DNA from: SVTX01 sp045658225
GTDB taxonomy: Bacteria > Bacillota > Clostridia > Oscillospirales > CAG-272
NCBI GenBank assembly: GCA_045658225.1
Contig: JAZOUO010000019.1
Location: 1 to 36,140 of the forward strand
Direction of reading: 5' to 3'
DNA length: 36,140 bases
Part shown: positions 14,183 to 22,056 of the stretch, piece by piece
Layout: each line of letters starts with the position of its first letter
Numbering within the stretch: the first letter of the stretch is position 1
The notes under the pieces: model-generated
Told to the model about the DNA's origin: nothing
What the model saw: only the letters and a program-made list of their open reading frames with translations
Databases searched by the model: none
Program-made: the position numbers and the translations under genes

Positions 14183-14217
14183 GGAGCAGAAAACGACGTT
14201 TTCTGCTCCTGATTTTT
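14183..14217 (+). terminator. Terminator shared by udk and the convergent hydrolase
   Basis: Arms GGAGCAGAAAACG (14183-14195) and CGTTTTCTGCTCC (14197-14209), followed by TGATTTTT. Its right edge touches the stop codon of the convergent gene, which reads a weaker T-rich tail in the other direction. It is a fourth member of the GGAGCAGA family. Confidence 0.88.
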
Positions 14218-15544
14218 AATTTGATTCCAACAACGCAACTGCATTTGCGCCGAGTGTAAAGCTCTCGCCGAGGGAAATTTGTGCGGTGCTTTCAAGGTCG
14301 CGCGTGTCGTCAATGACTGACAAGCTCCATTTGCCGTCCAGATTGCACTCAAATTCCTGCGCCTCGCCCGTGTTTACGAGCAGGACGGCTGTTTTTTCGC
14401 CGTCTGTTGCCGCGAGGGCGTAAAGCGAGGACGAGAGCCTACCGTGGTCGTCTGTGCCGTTCAGTGCGATTTGCGAGCCGAGACGGTAGAGCGCGTTATA
14501 TGCCTTGAAGGTGTAGAATGCCTTAAACGGTGTTAATGTCATAGGATTGAACAGGCCGCCGTAGGGGGTGATCCATTGACCGTCGTAATACGCCATAATG
14601 TCCACGGGAGCGTGTTGCATTGTGACGAGCATTTTGCCGATGTTTGACACGTCGGCAAGTGTTCCGCGGACGGATATGTCGGGATTCCACTCGTCGATAA
14701 TACTCTCGGTGTTTGTAAATCCATATGCGTCAAGCCGCGCTCTTGCGTGGGTTGCAAAGACAGAGTTTTCCTCCGCGCCCGCATAGGAGTGCCACGAGAA
14801 GAAATCAAGTGGAGACTTATGCTCGGGGCTGGAGATATATTTGAGGAAGTCCTCGAAAAATTCAATAAAATAGTCGGTGCGGGGCGAGGAATTTGCCTGC
14901 GCGGCAGACGTGTTCAGCACGCTGTAAAATCCGCAAGAGCCGTATCCGCCGACCTTGATGCCAGGAAAGCAAGCCTTCAGGTGATTTGATACGACCTCGT
15001 AGAGCCTGAAAAAATCCTCTTTAGTGCCAAGCCACATAGGGCTGTCCGCAGGGTCTGGCTGATTGTCGGGCTCGTTCCAGATCTCCCAATACTCAATATT
15101 AAGCTCATAGCCGTCCGCCCAGCCGCAGTTGTAGTGAGAGATTATATGTTCGCAAATTCTTGCCCATTTTTCATAGTCGCGGGGAGGGAATATGCGGCGC
15201 GGCTTTATGACCTTTTGCTGATTTTCAATGCTGCAGCCGAGTCTGTAAATAGGGCGCGCGCCTGCCGCAATTAGATTTTTGATGAGATGATCCGTAAACG
15301 CAAAGTCATAGGGCGCGGGGTCATTTTCGTCCGCGTCGAAATTGGGGAAGATGTTGTCAATGTCCACAAAAACACCGCCGCCGAACTCGCCGCCTGTGTC
15401 GTGCAAACGCGAGAAGGGTATGCCCGCCTCGGTCAGATAATGAAACATAGAGCAGTCCGACCACAAAAGAGGCGCGTTGCATATGCCGTGCAGGGGTTTT
15501 ATTTTTTTGTCGGAGATTGAGTTGATAGAAAGATTTATGCTCAT
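14216..15544 (-). CDS. GH39-like glycoside hydrolase (beta-xylosidase type)
   Basis: A 442-residue TIM-barrel hydrolase. The segment EIWNEPD (154-160) holds the predicted acid/base Glu158, and IIDEW (282-286) the predicted nucleophile Glu285; both fit clan GH-A and the family 39 beta-xylosidase arrangement. The N-terminus (PLLWSD, SRLHDTGGEF) and the C-terminal beta-sandwich (about 360-442) also fit. There is no signal peptide, so it probably cleaves imported xylo- or other short oligosaccharides in the cytosol. It is a single minus-strand gene with its own promoter and an AAGGAGG site. Substrate is not determinable here. Confidence 0.82.
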   Translation of the reverse strand: MSINLSINSISDKKIKPLHGICNAPLLWSDCSMFHYLTEAGIPFSRLHDTGGEFGGGVFVDIDNIFPNFDADENDPAPYDFAFTDHLIKNLIAAGARPIYRLGCSIENQQKVIKPRRIFPPRDYEKWARICEHIISHYNCGWADGYELNIEYWEIWNEPDNQPDPADSPMWLGTKEDFFRLYEVVSNHLKACFPGIKVGGYGSCGFYSVLNTSAAQANSSPRTDYFIEFFEDFLKYISSPEHKSPLDFFSWHSYAGAEENSVFATHARARLDAYGFTNTESIIDEWNPDISVRGTLADVSNIGKMLVTMQHAPVDIMAYYDGQWITPYGGLFNPMTLTPFKAFYTFKAYNALYRLGSQIALNGTDDHGRLSSSLYALAATDGEKTAVLLVNTGEAQEFECNLDGKWSLSVIDDTRDLESTAQISLGESFTLGANAVALLESN

Positions 15545-15573
15545 ATCCGACCTCCTTTTTTAGTACTAACTAT

Positions 15574-15602
15574 ATAATACACCAAAATTTGTATTTTGTC
15601 CA
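15574..15602 (-). promoter_or_regulatory. Promoter of the glycoside hydrolase gene
   Basis: On the minus strand: TGGACA (15602-15597), 17 bp, TATTAT (15579-15574), about 30 bp before the start codon. Confidence 0.65.
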
Positions 15603-15655
15603 TAGTAAAATGCAATTATCTATGGGTGTTTTGGGTATTTGTACGTTTTGAAAAC

Positions 15656-15684
15656 TTGACAAAGAGAAAAAAATAATTTATAAT
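15656..15684 (+). promoter_or_regulatory. Promoter predicted to give a leaderless transcript
   Basis: TTGACA (15656-15661), 17 bp, TATAAT (15679-15684). The ATG of the next gene is at 15691, exactly where transcription should start. No ribosome site is present between. Confidence 0.75.
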
Positions 15685-15690
15685 ATAAGC

Positions 15691-16554
15691 ATGAAAATAT
15701 TCAGTGAAAATCTTTATTTTATAACCACGGAAGCGGAGGCGTTTTGCGAGATAATCGCTTACCGCTCAAACAGCGGACAACTTAATATCGGAGATAACGC
15801 GCTCAACCTGCTTGGAGTAGATAGCGACGAGAGGGGCTTTTTGATTCGAAATCTGTTTTTGGGCGGAGATTATCCCATAATTATAACCTCGGATAACGGC
15901 GTCCTTGTATTTAATCGCAAAATGTTGTACTCCACGGGAATTTGCTGTATCGTTCAGCCCGAACATCCTGCTGAGGCGGTATGTCACGCGTATGCCAGCG
16001 GTGCAGTTTGTCGCGCTATAATGTCACCAAAAGCCACGGCTTTGGCAGACAGGGCAGACCCAAATGACAGCGCCAAGGCATATCTTGATCTGTCAAGTGT
16101 TGAGCGTATGCTTTCGGTGTTTGGAGACAAAGAGCTTGCTTCTGACGGAGACGCTGAGCGCGTAGCCACTCTTGTATGCGACTGTATTGGTTGCGGTATT
16201 GAGGTTTTGGGCGAGCCTATGGCTTCCCAAAGCTTTGCGTCGCGTGGGATGATATATTCCAATTCTATATACGCCACAACTGTATTGCTTATGGCTTTTT
16301 TGGCAAAAATCATATCTGATGACAGAACCCTTATCTTGCACCAGACACGAAATAACGTGAGTCTTTATATAAACACAAAATCAAGCTCTGCTGACATAAC
16401 GAGAGTCACGGATTATATTTTACGCACCGCAGTACAAAGAGATATGGCGGTTTGCTTGAATGTTGGGGACGGAGTCTCGCTTGATATATGCCCATTTTTC
16501 CTTGATATAGGACTAACGGGAGTCAAAAATCCCACAAAGCTGAAACAGGAATGA
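15691..16554 (+). CDS. Protein of unknown function with leaderless start
   Basis: I do not recognise this 287-residue protein. It is soluble by appearance, with no signal peptide and at most one moderately hydrophobic stretch (TTVLLMAFLAKII, about 193-205). It is fairly Cys-rich (EAF-C, TGICCIV, VCHAY, CDCIGCGIEV). A PAS- or sensor-like N-terminal half and a helix-strand C-terminal half are possible, but no motif confirms this. It is divergent from the GH39-like gene, and 60 bp before rbfA, with which it may be co-transcribed. The ATG coincides with the predicted transcription start and no upstream alternative exists. Confidence 0.75.
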   Translation: MKIFSENLYFITTEAEAFCEIIAYRSNSGQLNIGDNALNLLGVDSDERGFLIRNLFLGGDYPIIITSDNGVLVFNRKMLYSTGICCIVQPEHPAEAVCHAYASGAVCRAIMSPKATALADRADPNDSAKAYLDLSSVERMLSVFGDKELASDGDAERVATLVCDCIGCGIEVLGEPMASQSFASRGMIYSNSIYATTVLLMAFLAKIISDDRTLILHQTRNNVSLYINTKSSSADITRVTDYILRTAVQRDMAVCLNVGDGVSLDICPFFLDIGLTGVKNPTKLKQE

Positions 16555-16614
16555 TTTTCATATTGATACAATATACTAAATACGTGAATTGACACAATTC
16601 TGAAAGGACAAAAT

Positions 16615-17034
16615 ATGCCTAAATACAGACGCGGAAGAATAAACGACGAGATGCAAAAGGAGATCGCTATAGCGATACGAAACGTGAAGGACCCTCGTGT
16701 TTCGGGCGCGTTTATCAGCATTACAGGCGCTGACGTGACACCCGATTTGAAGTTTGCAAAAATATATTATTCCGCACTTAATGGAGATAAAAAGGAGATA
16801 AAGCAGGGACTGCGCGCGGCGTCTGGCTTTATTCGCGGTCAAATCGCAAGAAGTATGAATCTCCGTATAACTCCCGAGCTCACTTTTGTTGAGGACAGTT
16901 CTATTGAATACGGCGCAAAAATATCCAAGATACTTGAGGGAATAACCGTCACCGAGGATATTGACGCGATCCCCGTTGATATCAAGAAATCAAAAAGAAA
17001 TATAGAAGAATACGAGGACGAGTGTGATGACTGA
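16615..17034 (+). CDS. rbfA: Ribosome-binding factor A
   Basis: A 139-residue KH-type protein that binds the 30S subunit during maturation of 16S rRNA. Family segments visible are RINDEMQKEIA, VKDPRVSG, FAKIYYS, the AS-G region GLRAASGFIRGQIA and the C-terminal LRITPELTFVEDSSIEYG. GAAAGGA precedes the ATG. It overlaps nrnA by 8 bp. In many Bacillota rbfA follows nusA-infB; here those genes are not upstream. Confidence 0.95.
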   Translation: MPKYRRGRINDEMQKEIAIAIRNVKDPRVSGAFISITGADVTPDLKFAKIYYSALNGDKKEIKQGLRAASGFIRGQIARSMNLRITPELTFVEDSSIEYGAKISKILEGITVTEDIDAIPVDIKKSKRNIEEYEDECDD

Positions 17035-18052
17035 TACACCGATGTATAATGCGGTGACAGTGGAGCAGGCGACAGATATTTTATGTGATGGACAGAAATA
17101 TCTTATACTTTTCCACGTACATCCCGACGGCGACTCGGTAGGCTCTGCGTTTGCGCTGAAGGCGATGATAAACGCGACGGGTAGAGAGGCATTCTGCGTT
17201 TGTGCCGACGAGGTACCCGAGAGGCTGCATTTTCTGTCAGCAGACACGCAGGACAGCGTCTTACCCGAGAATATTCCCGAGGGTTATATTCCTGACACGG
17301 TCGTGTCGGTTGATACGGCGTCGCCGTCTCAGCTTGGTAGATTGTACGACATATATAAGAAACAAATAGACCTTATGATAGACCACCACGGCAAGGGTAC
17401 GTATTATGCAGATTATTACGTCTCCTCGGAGATGTCTGCGTGCGGAGAGGTTTTGTATGGCTTACTTGAGAGTGTAGCCGAGAGGTGTGGGCTTGGCGAG
17501 CTTCCCGTAAGAGTAAAGGAACTTTTGTATGCCGCAATAAGCTCGGACACGGGCTGCTTCAGATATAACAACACAACTCCTACGGCGCACAAAATAGCAG
17601 CGGATCTTATTGGGCAGGGGATAGACGCGGCGGACATAAATCACCGCCTGTTCGGAATAAAGACACTAAAGCAAATGCAAGTCGAGCATGCGGGATTTGA
17701 GAGAATGAATTTCCATGCAAACGGCAGAATCGCAGTGATAACCTTTCCGTACAGCCTCAAAGAGCAGTACGGTGCCACGGACGAAAATCTTGAGACTCTT
17801 ATAGACGTTGCACGCTCGGTCAAGGGCGTTGAAGTCGCGGCAGTCATAAAGCAGTTTGGACAGGAAAATAAATTCAGAGTTTCTATGCGTTCGTCAAGTG
17901 ATTTTGATGTGTCCGAGGTTTGCGCCAGATACGGAGGCGGCGGTCATTCTCGCGCGGCGGGATGCACCTTGAGCTGCGATTCCATCCTTACTGCCGAAAT
18001 GACTATAGTTTCGGTTGTGGAGATGAGATTTGCAGAAAGTGAAATTGAATAA
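17027..18052 (+). CDS. nrnA: DHH-family oligoribonuclease / pAp phosphatase
   Basis: A 341-residue enzyme of the NrnA type, which degrades very short RNAs and dephosphorylates pAp. It carries HVHPDGDSVGSA (H32, D34, D36), VSVDTA, the DHH triad D119-H120-H121, SSDTGCFRYNNT and the DHHA1-domain GGGGHSRAAGC near the end. The ATG at 17027 is chosen over GTG at 17024; GAGGA lies nine bases upstream, inside rbfA, so the pair is translationally coupled. Confidence 0.94.
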   Translation: MTDTPMYNAVTVEQATDILCDGQKYLILFHVHPDGDSVGSAFALKAMINATGREAFCVCADEVPERLHFLSADTQDSVLPENIPEGYIPDTVVSVDTASPSQLGRLYDIYKKQIDLMIDHHGKGTYYADYYVSSEMSACGEVLYGLLESVAERCGLGELPVRVKELLYAAISSDTGCFRYNNTTPTAHKIAADLIGQGIDAADINHRLFGIKTLKQMQVEHAGFERMNFHANGRIAVITFPYSLKEQYGATDENLETLIDVARSVKGVEVAAVIKQFGQENKFRVSMRSSSDFDVSEVCARYGGGGHSRAAGCTLSCDSILTAEMTIVSVVEMRFAESEIE

Positions 18053-18054
18053 AA

Positions 18055-18092
18055 AAATCCCTGACGCGCTTAGCGTCAGGGATAAATTTTTT
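18055..18092. terminator. Bidirectional terminator between nrnA and the LRR lipoprotein gene
   Basis: Perfect arms TCCCTGACGC (18058-18067) and GCGTCAGGGA (18073-18082) with a T run to the right and an A run to the left, serving both convergent genes. Confidence 0.93.
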
Positions 18093-18094
18093 TG

Positions 18095-18934
18095 TTATTT
18101 TTCGTTTGTTTCGGGACACTCATCGACTACCTTGTTGATAGTCTTGTCGGTAGTTGAGCCTGCCTCGTAAACAAGTACCTCGGGCTTATCGGATGTAAGC
18201 GTGCCGAATGCGTATTCGCCAATGCTTTCGATGTTGGAGCCAAGAGTAAGAGTCTCGAGAGCCTCGCAAACTGCAAAGGCGGTTCTACCCACAGTTGTCA
18301 GGGACTCGGGAAGAGTAGCTGTCTTGAGGGCCGAGCACTCAAAAAATGCGCTCTCGCCAAGGACGATAAGTCCTTCGGGAAGAGTGATGTTGACAAGAGA
18401 AGAACAGTCATTGAAAGCATAGTCGCCTATCTCTATGAGAAGAGATTTTTCAGTTGCAAAATTTACCTCTGTAAGAGACTCGCATCCAACAAACGCGCCC
18501 TTGCCGATGGTCTCTACGTTTGCGGGAAGATTTACCTGATACATAGAGGAGCAGAGCGAGAATGCCCAGTCGCCAATAGCCTCAATAGTATCGGGAAGTG
18601 TCACGGATACAAGAGAGGTGCAAGCACTGAATGCTTCGTCGCCTATCTCAATAACTGTACGCTCGCTGCCGGGCAGGACCTCGGGAATGATTATGGAGTG
18701 AAGACCTGCTACACGAGGGGTGTATCCTGTAATTATAGCATAATCCGTTCCTTTTGCCTTATAGAAAACGGTGCCAAGGATCTTGCCGTAAGAGTCCTTA
18801 ATCTCGTATGAGGTTGTTTCGGTGTAGTTGGTTATTGCGCCTTCAATATCCTCATCCTCTTTGCTACATGCCGCAAGGGAGCAGACAGAGCAGACAAGAA
18901 GCAAGATAAGGAGCGCAGCTAAAAACTTTTTCAT
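18095..18934 (-). CDS. BspA-type leucine-rich-repeat lipoprotein
   Basis: A 279-residue exported lipoprotein. The signal helix ends in the lipobox SLAAC. From about residue 95 come five to six LRR_5 (BspA/TpLRR) repeats with the pattern IGDxAFSxCxSLxxVxLPxxIExI. Such repeats usually mediate surface binding in gut and oral bacteria; the ligand is unknown. The ATG at 18934 is chosen because GGAGGATA lies just before it and MKKFLAALL is a proper signal start; the frame open to 19003 would begin right at the transcription start. A second such lipoprotein is at 29793. Confidence 0.9.
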   Translation of the reverse strand: MKKFLAALLILLLVCSVCSLAACSKEDEDIEGAITNYTETTSYEIKDSYGKILGTVFYKAKGTDYAIITGYTPRVAGLHSIIIPEVLPGSERTVIEIGDEAFSACTSLVSVTLPDTIEAIGDWAFSLCSSMYQVNLPANVETIGKGAFVGCESLTEVNFATEKSLLIEIGDYAFNDCSSLVNITLPEGLIVLGESAFFECSALKTATLPESLTTVGRTAFAVCEALETLTLGSNIESIGEYAFGTLTSDKPEVLVYEAGSTTDKTINKVVDECPETNEK

Positions 18935-19011
18935 TTTAATATCCTCCACAAAATTACCGTGAATGGAAATGCCCTGAATATAAAAGGGCATAGTACTCAT
19001 CATCTAAAAAA

Positions 19012-19040
19012 ATTATACAACAAAAAACAGGCTTTGTCAA
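19012..19040 (-). promoter_or_regulatory. Promoter of the LRR lipoprotein gene
   Basis: On the minus strand: TTGACA (19040-19035), 17 bp, TATAAT (19017-19012). The leader of about 70 nt has a small GCCCT/AGGGC hairpin (18971-18989). Confidence 0.85.
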
Positions 19041-19100
19041 TAGATTGCTGCTCAATTAAGGGAAATGTTTGTAAAAAATTAAAAAGAGAATAACATATTA

Positions 19101-19129
19101 TTGTATTTTTTTGCTATCTGTGATATAAT
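19101..19129 (+). promoter_or_regulatory. Promoter of the YifB/ComM gene
   Basis: TTGTAT (19101-19106), 17 bp, TATAAT (19124-19129), divergent from the lipoprotein promoter. Confidence 0.7.
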
Positions 19130-19161
19130 GATGTCAGTTTACAACACAAAAGGGGAAAATT

Positions 19162-20715
19162 ATGTTATCTTGTATTTACAGCGCAGGAATATTCGGTATT
19201 GACGGATACATAGTCACCGTAGAGGCGGACGGTCAGCCAAGACTACCGAACTTTGAGCTTGTCGGATTGCCCGATATGGCGGTCAAGGAAGCAAAGGAGA
19301 GAGTAAGAACGGCATGCATCAACAGTGGATACAGATTTCCCGAGATGTCGTTTATGCTCAATTTGGCTCCTGCGGACAGGAAAAAGGAAGGCTCAGCATA
19401 TGACGTGGCGATTCTCCTTGGAATTATGAAATGCGCGGGTATAGTGCGATCGGATATAGATGTCTCAAAGGCTTGCTTTGTGGGAGAGCTTTCGCTTTCG
19501 GGAGCGCTCAGAAGTATTCATGGTGTGCTTTCAATGTGCGTGGCAGCGAGAGATGCGGGCTTTACGGAGTTTTATGCACCCAGAGAGAACGCGCTTGAAG
19601 CGGCGGCGGTTGAGGGAATATCCGTATATGCGGTGGACAGTATGCGACAGCTTGTGTCGCACCTTAACGGTACTGAGACTATTCAGCCTGTAAAATACAA
19701 TAGAGATGAATTTTTGGACTCAACAAGAGATTATGGTATTGATTTTTCAGATGTCAAAGGTCAGGCACAGGCAAAAAGAGCTATGGAGATAGCCGCAACA
19801 GGCGGTCACAACATACTTCTTATAGGGCCTCCAGGTACGGGTAAATCTATGCTTGCAAAGAGACTTTCGACCATTCTTCCTCCTCTCACATTCGGAGAGG
19901 CTATTGAGACGACAAAGGTACATTCCGTGGCAGGAACTCTGCCTGATGGAGTATCACTTGTGTCCACCAGACCGTTTCGTTCCCCGCATCATACTATGAG
20001 TGCGGTAAGTCTTGTTGGAGGCGGAGTAAACCCCACGCCGGGAGAGGTGTCGCTTGCAAATAACGGCGTGTTGTTTCTGGACGAGCTTCCCGAATTTCCA
20101 AAGCAGGTGACGGATGCACTCCGTCAGCCTCTTGAGGACGGAAAGGTGACTATAACAAGAGCCAGTGGACGAGTGACGTTCCCTTGCTCGTTTATGCTTG
20201 TCGGCGCGATGAATCCTTGTCGGTGCGGATATTTCGGACATCCAACTCGCAAATGCACCTGCAAGCCTGCAGATGTCAAGAGATATATTTCCAGAATCAG
20301 CGGACCTATGCTTGACAGAATTGATATTCAGATAGAGCTTCCATCGCTGACTTATGACGAAATATCCGACAGACAGACCACCTCGGAGAGAAGTGAGGTT
20401 GTACGCGAGCGAGTCACAAAAGCAAGAGAATTTGCTCGCGAAAGAATGAAGGGTGACGGAGTTATCTGCAATGCAAGACTTGATGCGGCAGGTATACGTA
20501 AATATTGCCAGGCAGATGACGACGCTATGATGCTGCTTAAGGCTGCATATGATACTATGGGACTTTCCGCGCGCGGATACGATCGCATAATGCGAGTTGC
20601 AAGGACTATTGCGGATCTGGCGGAGAGCGAGCTGATACGCACCGAGCATATCGCGGAGGCAATACAGTTCCGAAGTCTCGACCGCAAGTATTGGGGTGTA
20701 AGTGACGAAATTTAA
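19162..20715 (+). CDS. YifB/ComM-family AAA+ ATPase (Mg-chelatase-like)
   Basis: A 517-residue protein: an N-terminal Lon-protease-like fold domain (about 1-170, with LPNFELVGLPD and MLNLAPAD), then the AAA+ domain with Walker A GPPGTGKS (222-229), the segment FRSPHHTMS, Walker B GVLFLDELPEF, the Cys pattern NPCRCGYFGHPTRKCTC and a C-terminal Mg-chelatase-type helical domain (GLSARGYDRIMRVARTIADL). ComM is known as a branch-migration helicase in natural transformation in Gram-negative bacteria; in Clostridia its role is less clear. AAAGGGGAAA precedes the ATG, and the CDF gene follows 15 bp later. Confidence 0.95.
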   Translation: MLSCIYSAGIFGIDGYIVTVEADGQPRLPNFELVGLPDMAVKEAKERVRTACINSGYRFPEMSFMLNLAPADRKKEGSAYDVAILLGIMKCAGIVRSDIDVSKACFVGELSLSGALRSIHGVLSMCVAARDAGFTEFYAPRENALEAAAVEGISVYAVDSMRQLVSHLNGTETIQPVKYNRDEFLDSTRDYGIDFSDVKGQAQAKRAMEIAATGGHNILLIGPPGTGKSMLAKRLSTILPPLTFGEAIETTKVHSVAGTLPDGVSLVSTRPFRSPHHTMSAVSLVGGGVNPTPGEVSLANNGVLFLDELPEFPKQVTDALRQPLEDGKVTITRASGRVTFPCSFMLVGAMNPCRCGYFGHPTRKCTCKPADVKRYISRISGPMLDRIDIQIELPSLTYDEISDRQTTSERSEVVRERVTKAREFARERMKGDGVICNARLDAAGIRKYCQADDDAMMLLKAAYDTMGLSARGYDRIMRVARTIADLAESELIRTEHIAEAIQFRSLDRKYWGVSDEI

Positions 20716-20730
20716 AGGGAAGTGATATAA

Positions 20731-21894
20731 TTGACAGAGATATTATGCTCTATATTTATTAAAGACAGAAAAAACACAAAGAACGCTCACGTGCGCCAGA
20801 GCTACGGCACATTGTCAAGCATTGTTGGTATCATACTGAACATTATTCTTGCTGTGAGCAAATATACCGTGGGTGTGCTATTCGGCGCTATTTCTCTGCA
20901 GGCGGACGGTATCAACAACCTGTCCGACGCAGGCTCGCAGGCAGTGTCGCTTATAAGCTTTAAGATTTCCGCAAAGCCTGCCGACAAGGAGCATCCTTTC
21001 GGTCACGCGAGGTTTGAATACATAGCATCTATGGTGGTATCATTTTTGATACTTCACGTAGGATTTAATACCATAGTGGATTCAGTCAAGAAGATATTTG
21101 ACCCCGAGGCACATACTACGTTTTCATGGACAATTATCGCCGTACTGGGAATATCTGTTTTGGTTAAAGTTTGGCTTTGTCTGTTCAATCGCAAGATTGC
21201 AAAGAAGATAGACTCGTCTATGCTTCGCGCGACTGCTATGGACAGCCTGGCAGATGCATGTGCTACTTTTGGTGTGCTTGTGGGAATGTTGGTGTATAAA
21301 TTCACAGGATTTGACGTTGACGCTTATATGGGCGCCGTCGTCGCGATACTTATAATCGTAGCGGGGGCAAGAGTATTTATTGAAACCAAGAACTCTCTTC
21401 TCGGAGAGCGTCCCTCGGACGAGCTTGTGGAGTCAATACACGCTATAGTTAGAGAGTATCCAGAGGCTATTGGAATACACGATATGGTAGTACATAACTA
21501 CGGACCTAGTAATATAGTAGCGACTTTTCACATTGAGGTAGATAAGAATCGGGACTTTATAGAGTCCCACGATATGATAGACAATATCGAAAAGCACATT
21601 TTTTCCGAGCTTGGCGTACAGACAACCATACATATGGATCCCATAGTGACAGACAACGAGGAGGTCAACAAGCTCAAGGAGACGGTGCGCGCGGCAGTCA
21701 AGGATATAGACGAAAGATTGGATATTCACGATTTCCGTTGCGTTTTTGGTGTGACTCACACGAATGTTTTGTTTGATATAAGCGCGCCGTTCGAACTGAA
21801 AATGAGCGACGCAGAGCTATATGAGCAGGTGTCGGACAAGATAAAGCAAATAGATGACAGATATTTTGCGGTCGTGACAGTCGATAGATGTTGA
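20731..21894 (+). CDS. Cation diffusion facilitator, possibly Mn2+ exporter
   Basis: A 387-residue CDF efflux protein with about six helices and a long C-terminal cytosolic domain carrying a second ferredoxin-like part (after about residue 290). The transport-site motifs are N62-x3-D66 in helix 2 (INNLSDAGS) and DSLAD in helix 5. An N-D-D-D set is, as I recall, associated with Mn2+ exporters such as MntE rather than Zn2+ exporters; this is inference. HPFGHARFEYIA is the family loop. The start is TTG at 20731 with AAAGGGAAGTG upstream; no in-frame ATG fits better. Confidence 0.92.
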   Translation: MTEILCSIFIKDRKNTKNAHVRQSYGTLSSIVGIILNIILAVSKYTVGVLFGAISLQADGINNLSDAGSQAVSLISFKISAKPADKEHPFGHARFEYIASMVVSFLILHVGFNTIVDSVKKIFDPEAHTTFSWTIIAVLGISVLVKVWLCLFNRKIAKKIDSSMLRATAMDSLADACATFGVLVGMLVYKFTGFDVDAYMGAVVAILIIVAGARVFIETKNSLLGERPSDELVESIHAIVREYPEAIGIHDMVVHNYGPSNIVATFHIEVDKNRDFIESHDMIDNIEKHIFSELGVQTTIHMDPIVTDNEEVNKLKETVRAAVKDIDERLDIHDFRCVFGVTHTNVLFDISAPFELKMSDAELYEQVSDKIKQIDDRYFAVVTVDRC

Positions 21895-21919
21895 ATAACT
21901 TTGAATAAAATGAAATAAT

Positions 21920-21963
21920 TAGGGGCTGTTCTTGCAAATTTTGCAGAAAAGCCCCTAGTTTTG
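21920..21963 (+). terminator. Terminator after the CDF gene
   Basis: Arms TAGGGGCT (21920-21927) and AGCCCCTA (21950-21957) around an inner TGCAAATTTTGCA palindrome, then GTTTTG. Confidence 0.75.
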
Positions 21964-21994
21964 ACGACTGTGATGAAAGTTTACAATTTGTTAA

Positions 21995-22023
21995 TTGCAG
22001 AAAAGCAAAACAAATGGTATAAT
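21995..22023 (+). promoter_or_regulatory. Promoter of the citrate synthase gene
   Basis: TTGCAG (21995-22000), 17 bp, TATAAT (22018-22023). This places the transcription start near 22030, downstream of any start codon implied by the longer open frame. Confidence 0.65.
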
Positions 22024-22056
22024 TATCCTAATATTTTCTTTTTTGAAGGTGTCAAA

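Noticed and set aside
19954..20649. Minus-strand open frame of 231 codons opposite the YifB/ComM gene
   Set aside because: Shadow of a gene with clear AAA+ motifs.
21961..22056. 32-residue N-terminal extension of citrate synthase
   Set aside because: It would begin upstream of the predicted promoter's start site; the ATG at 22057 has a ribosome site.
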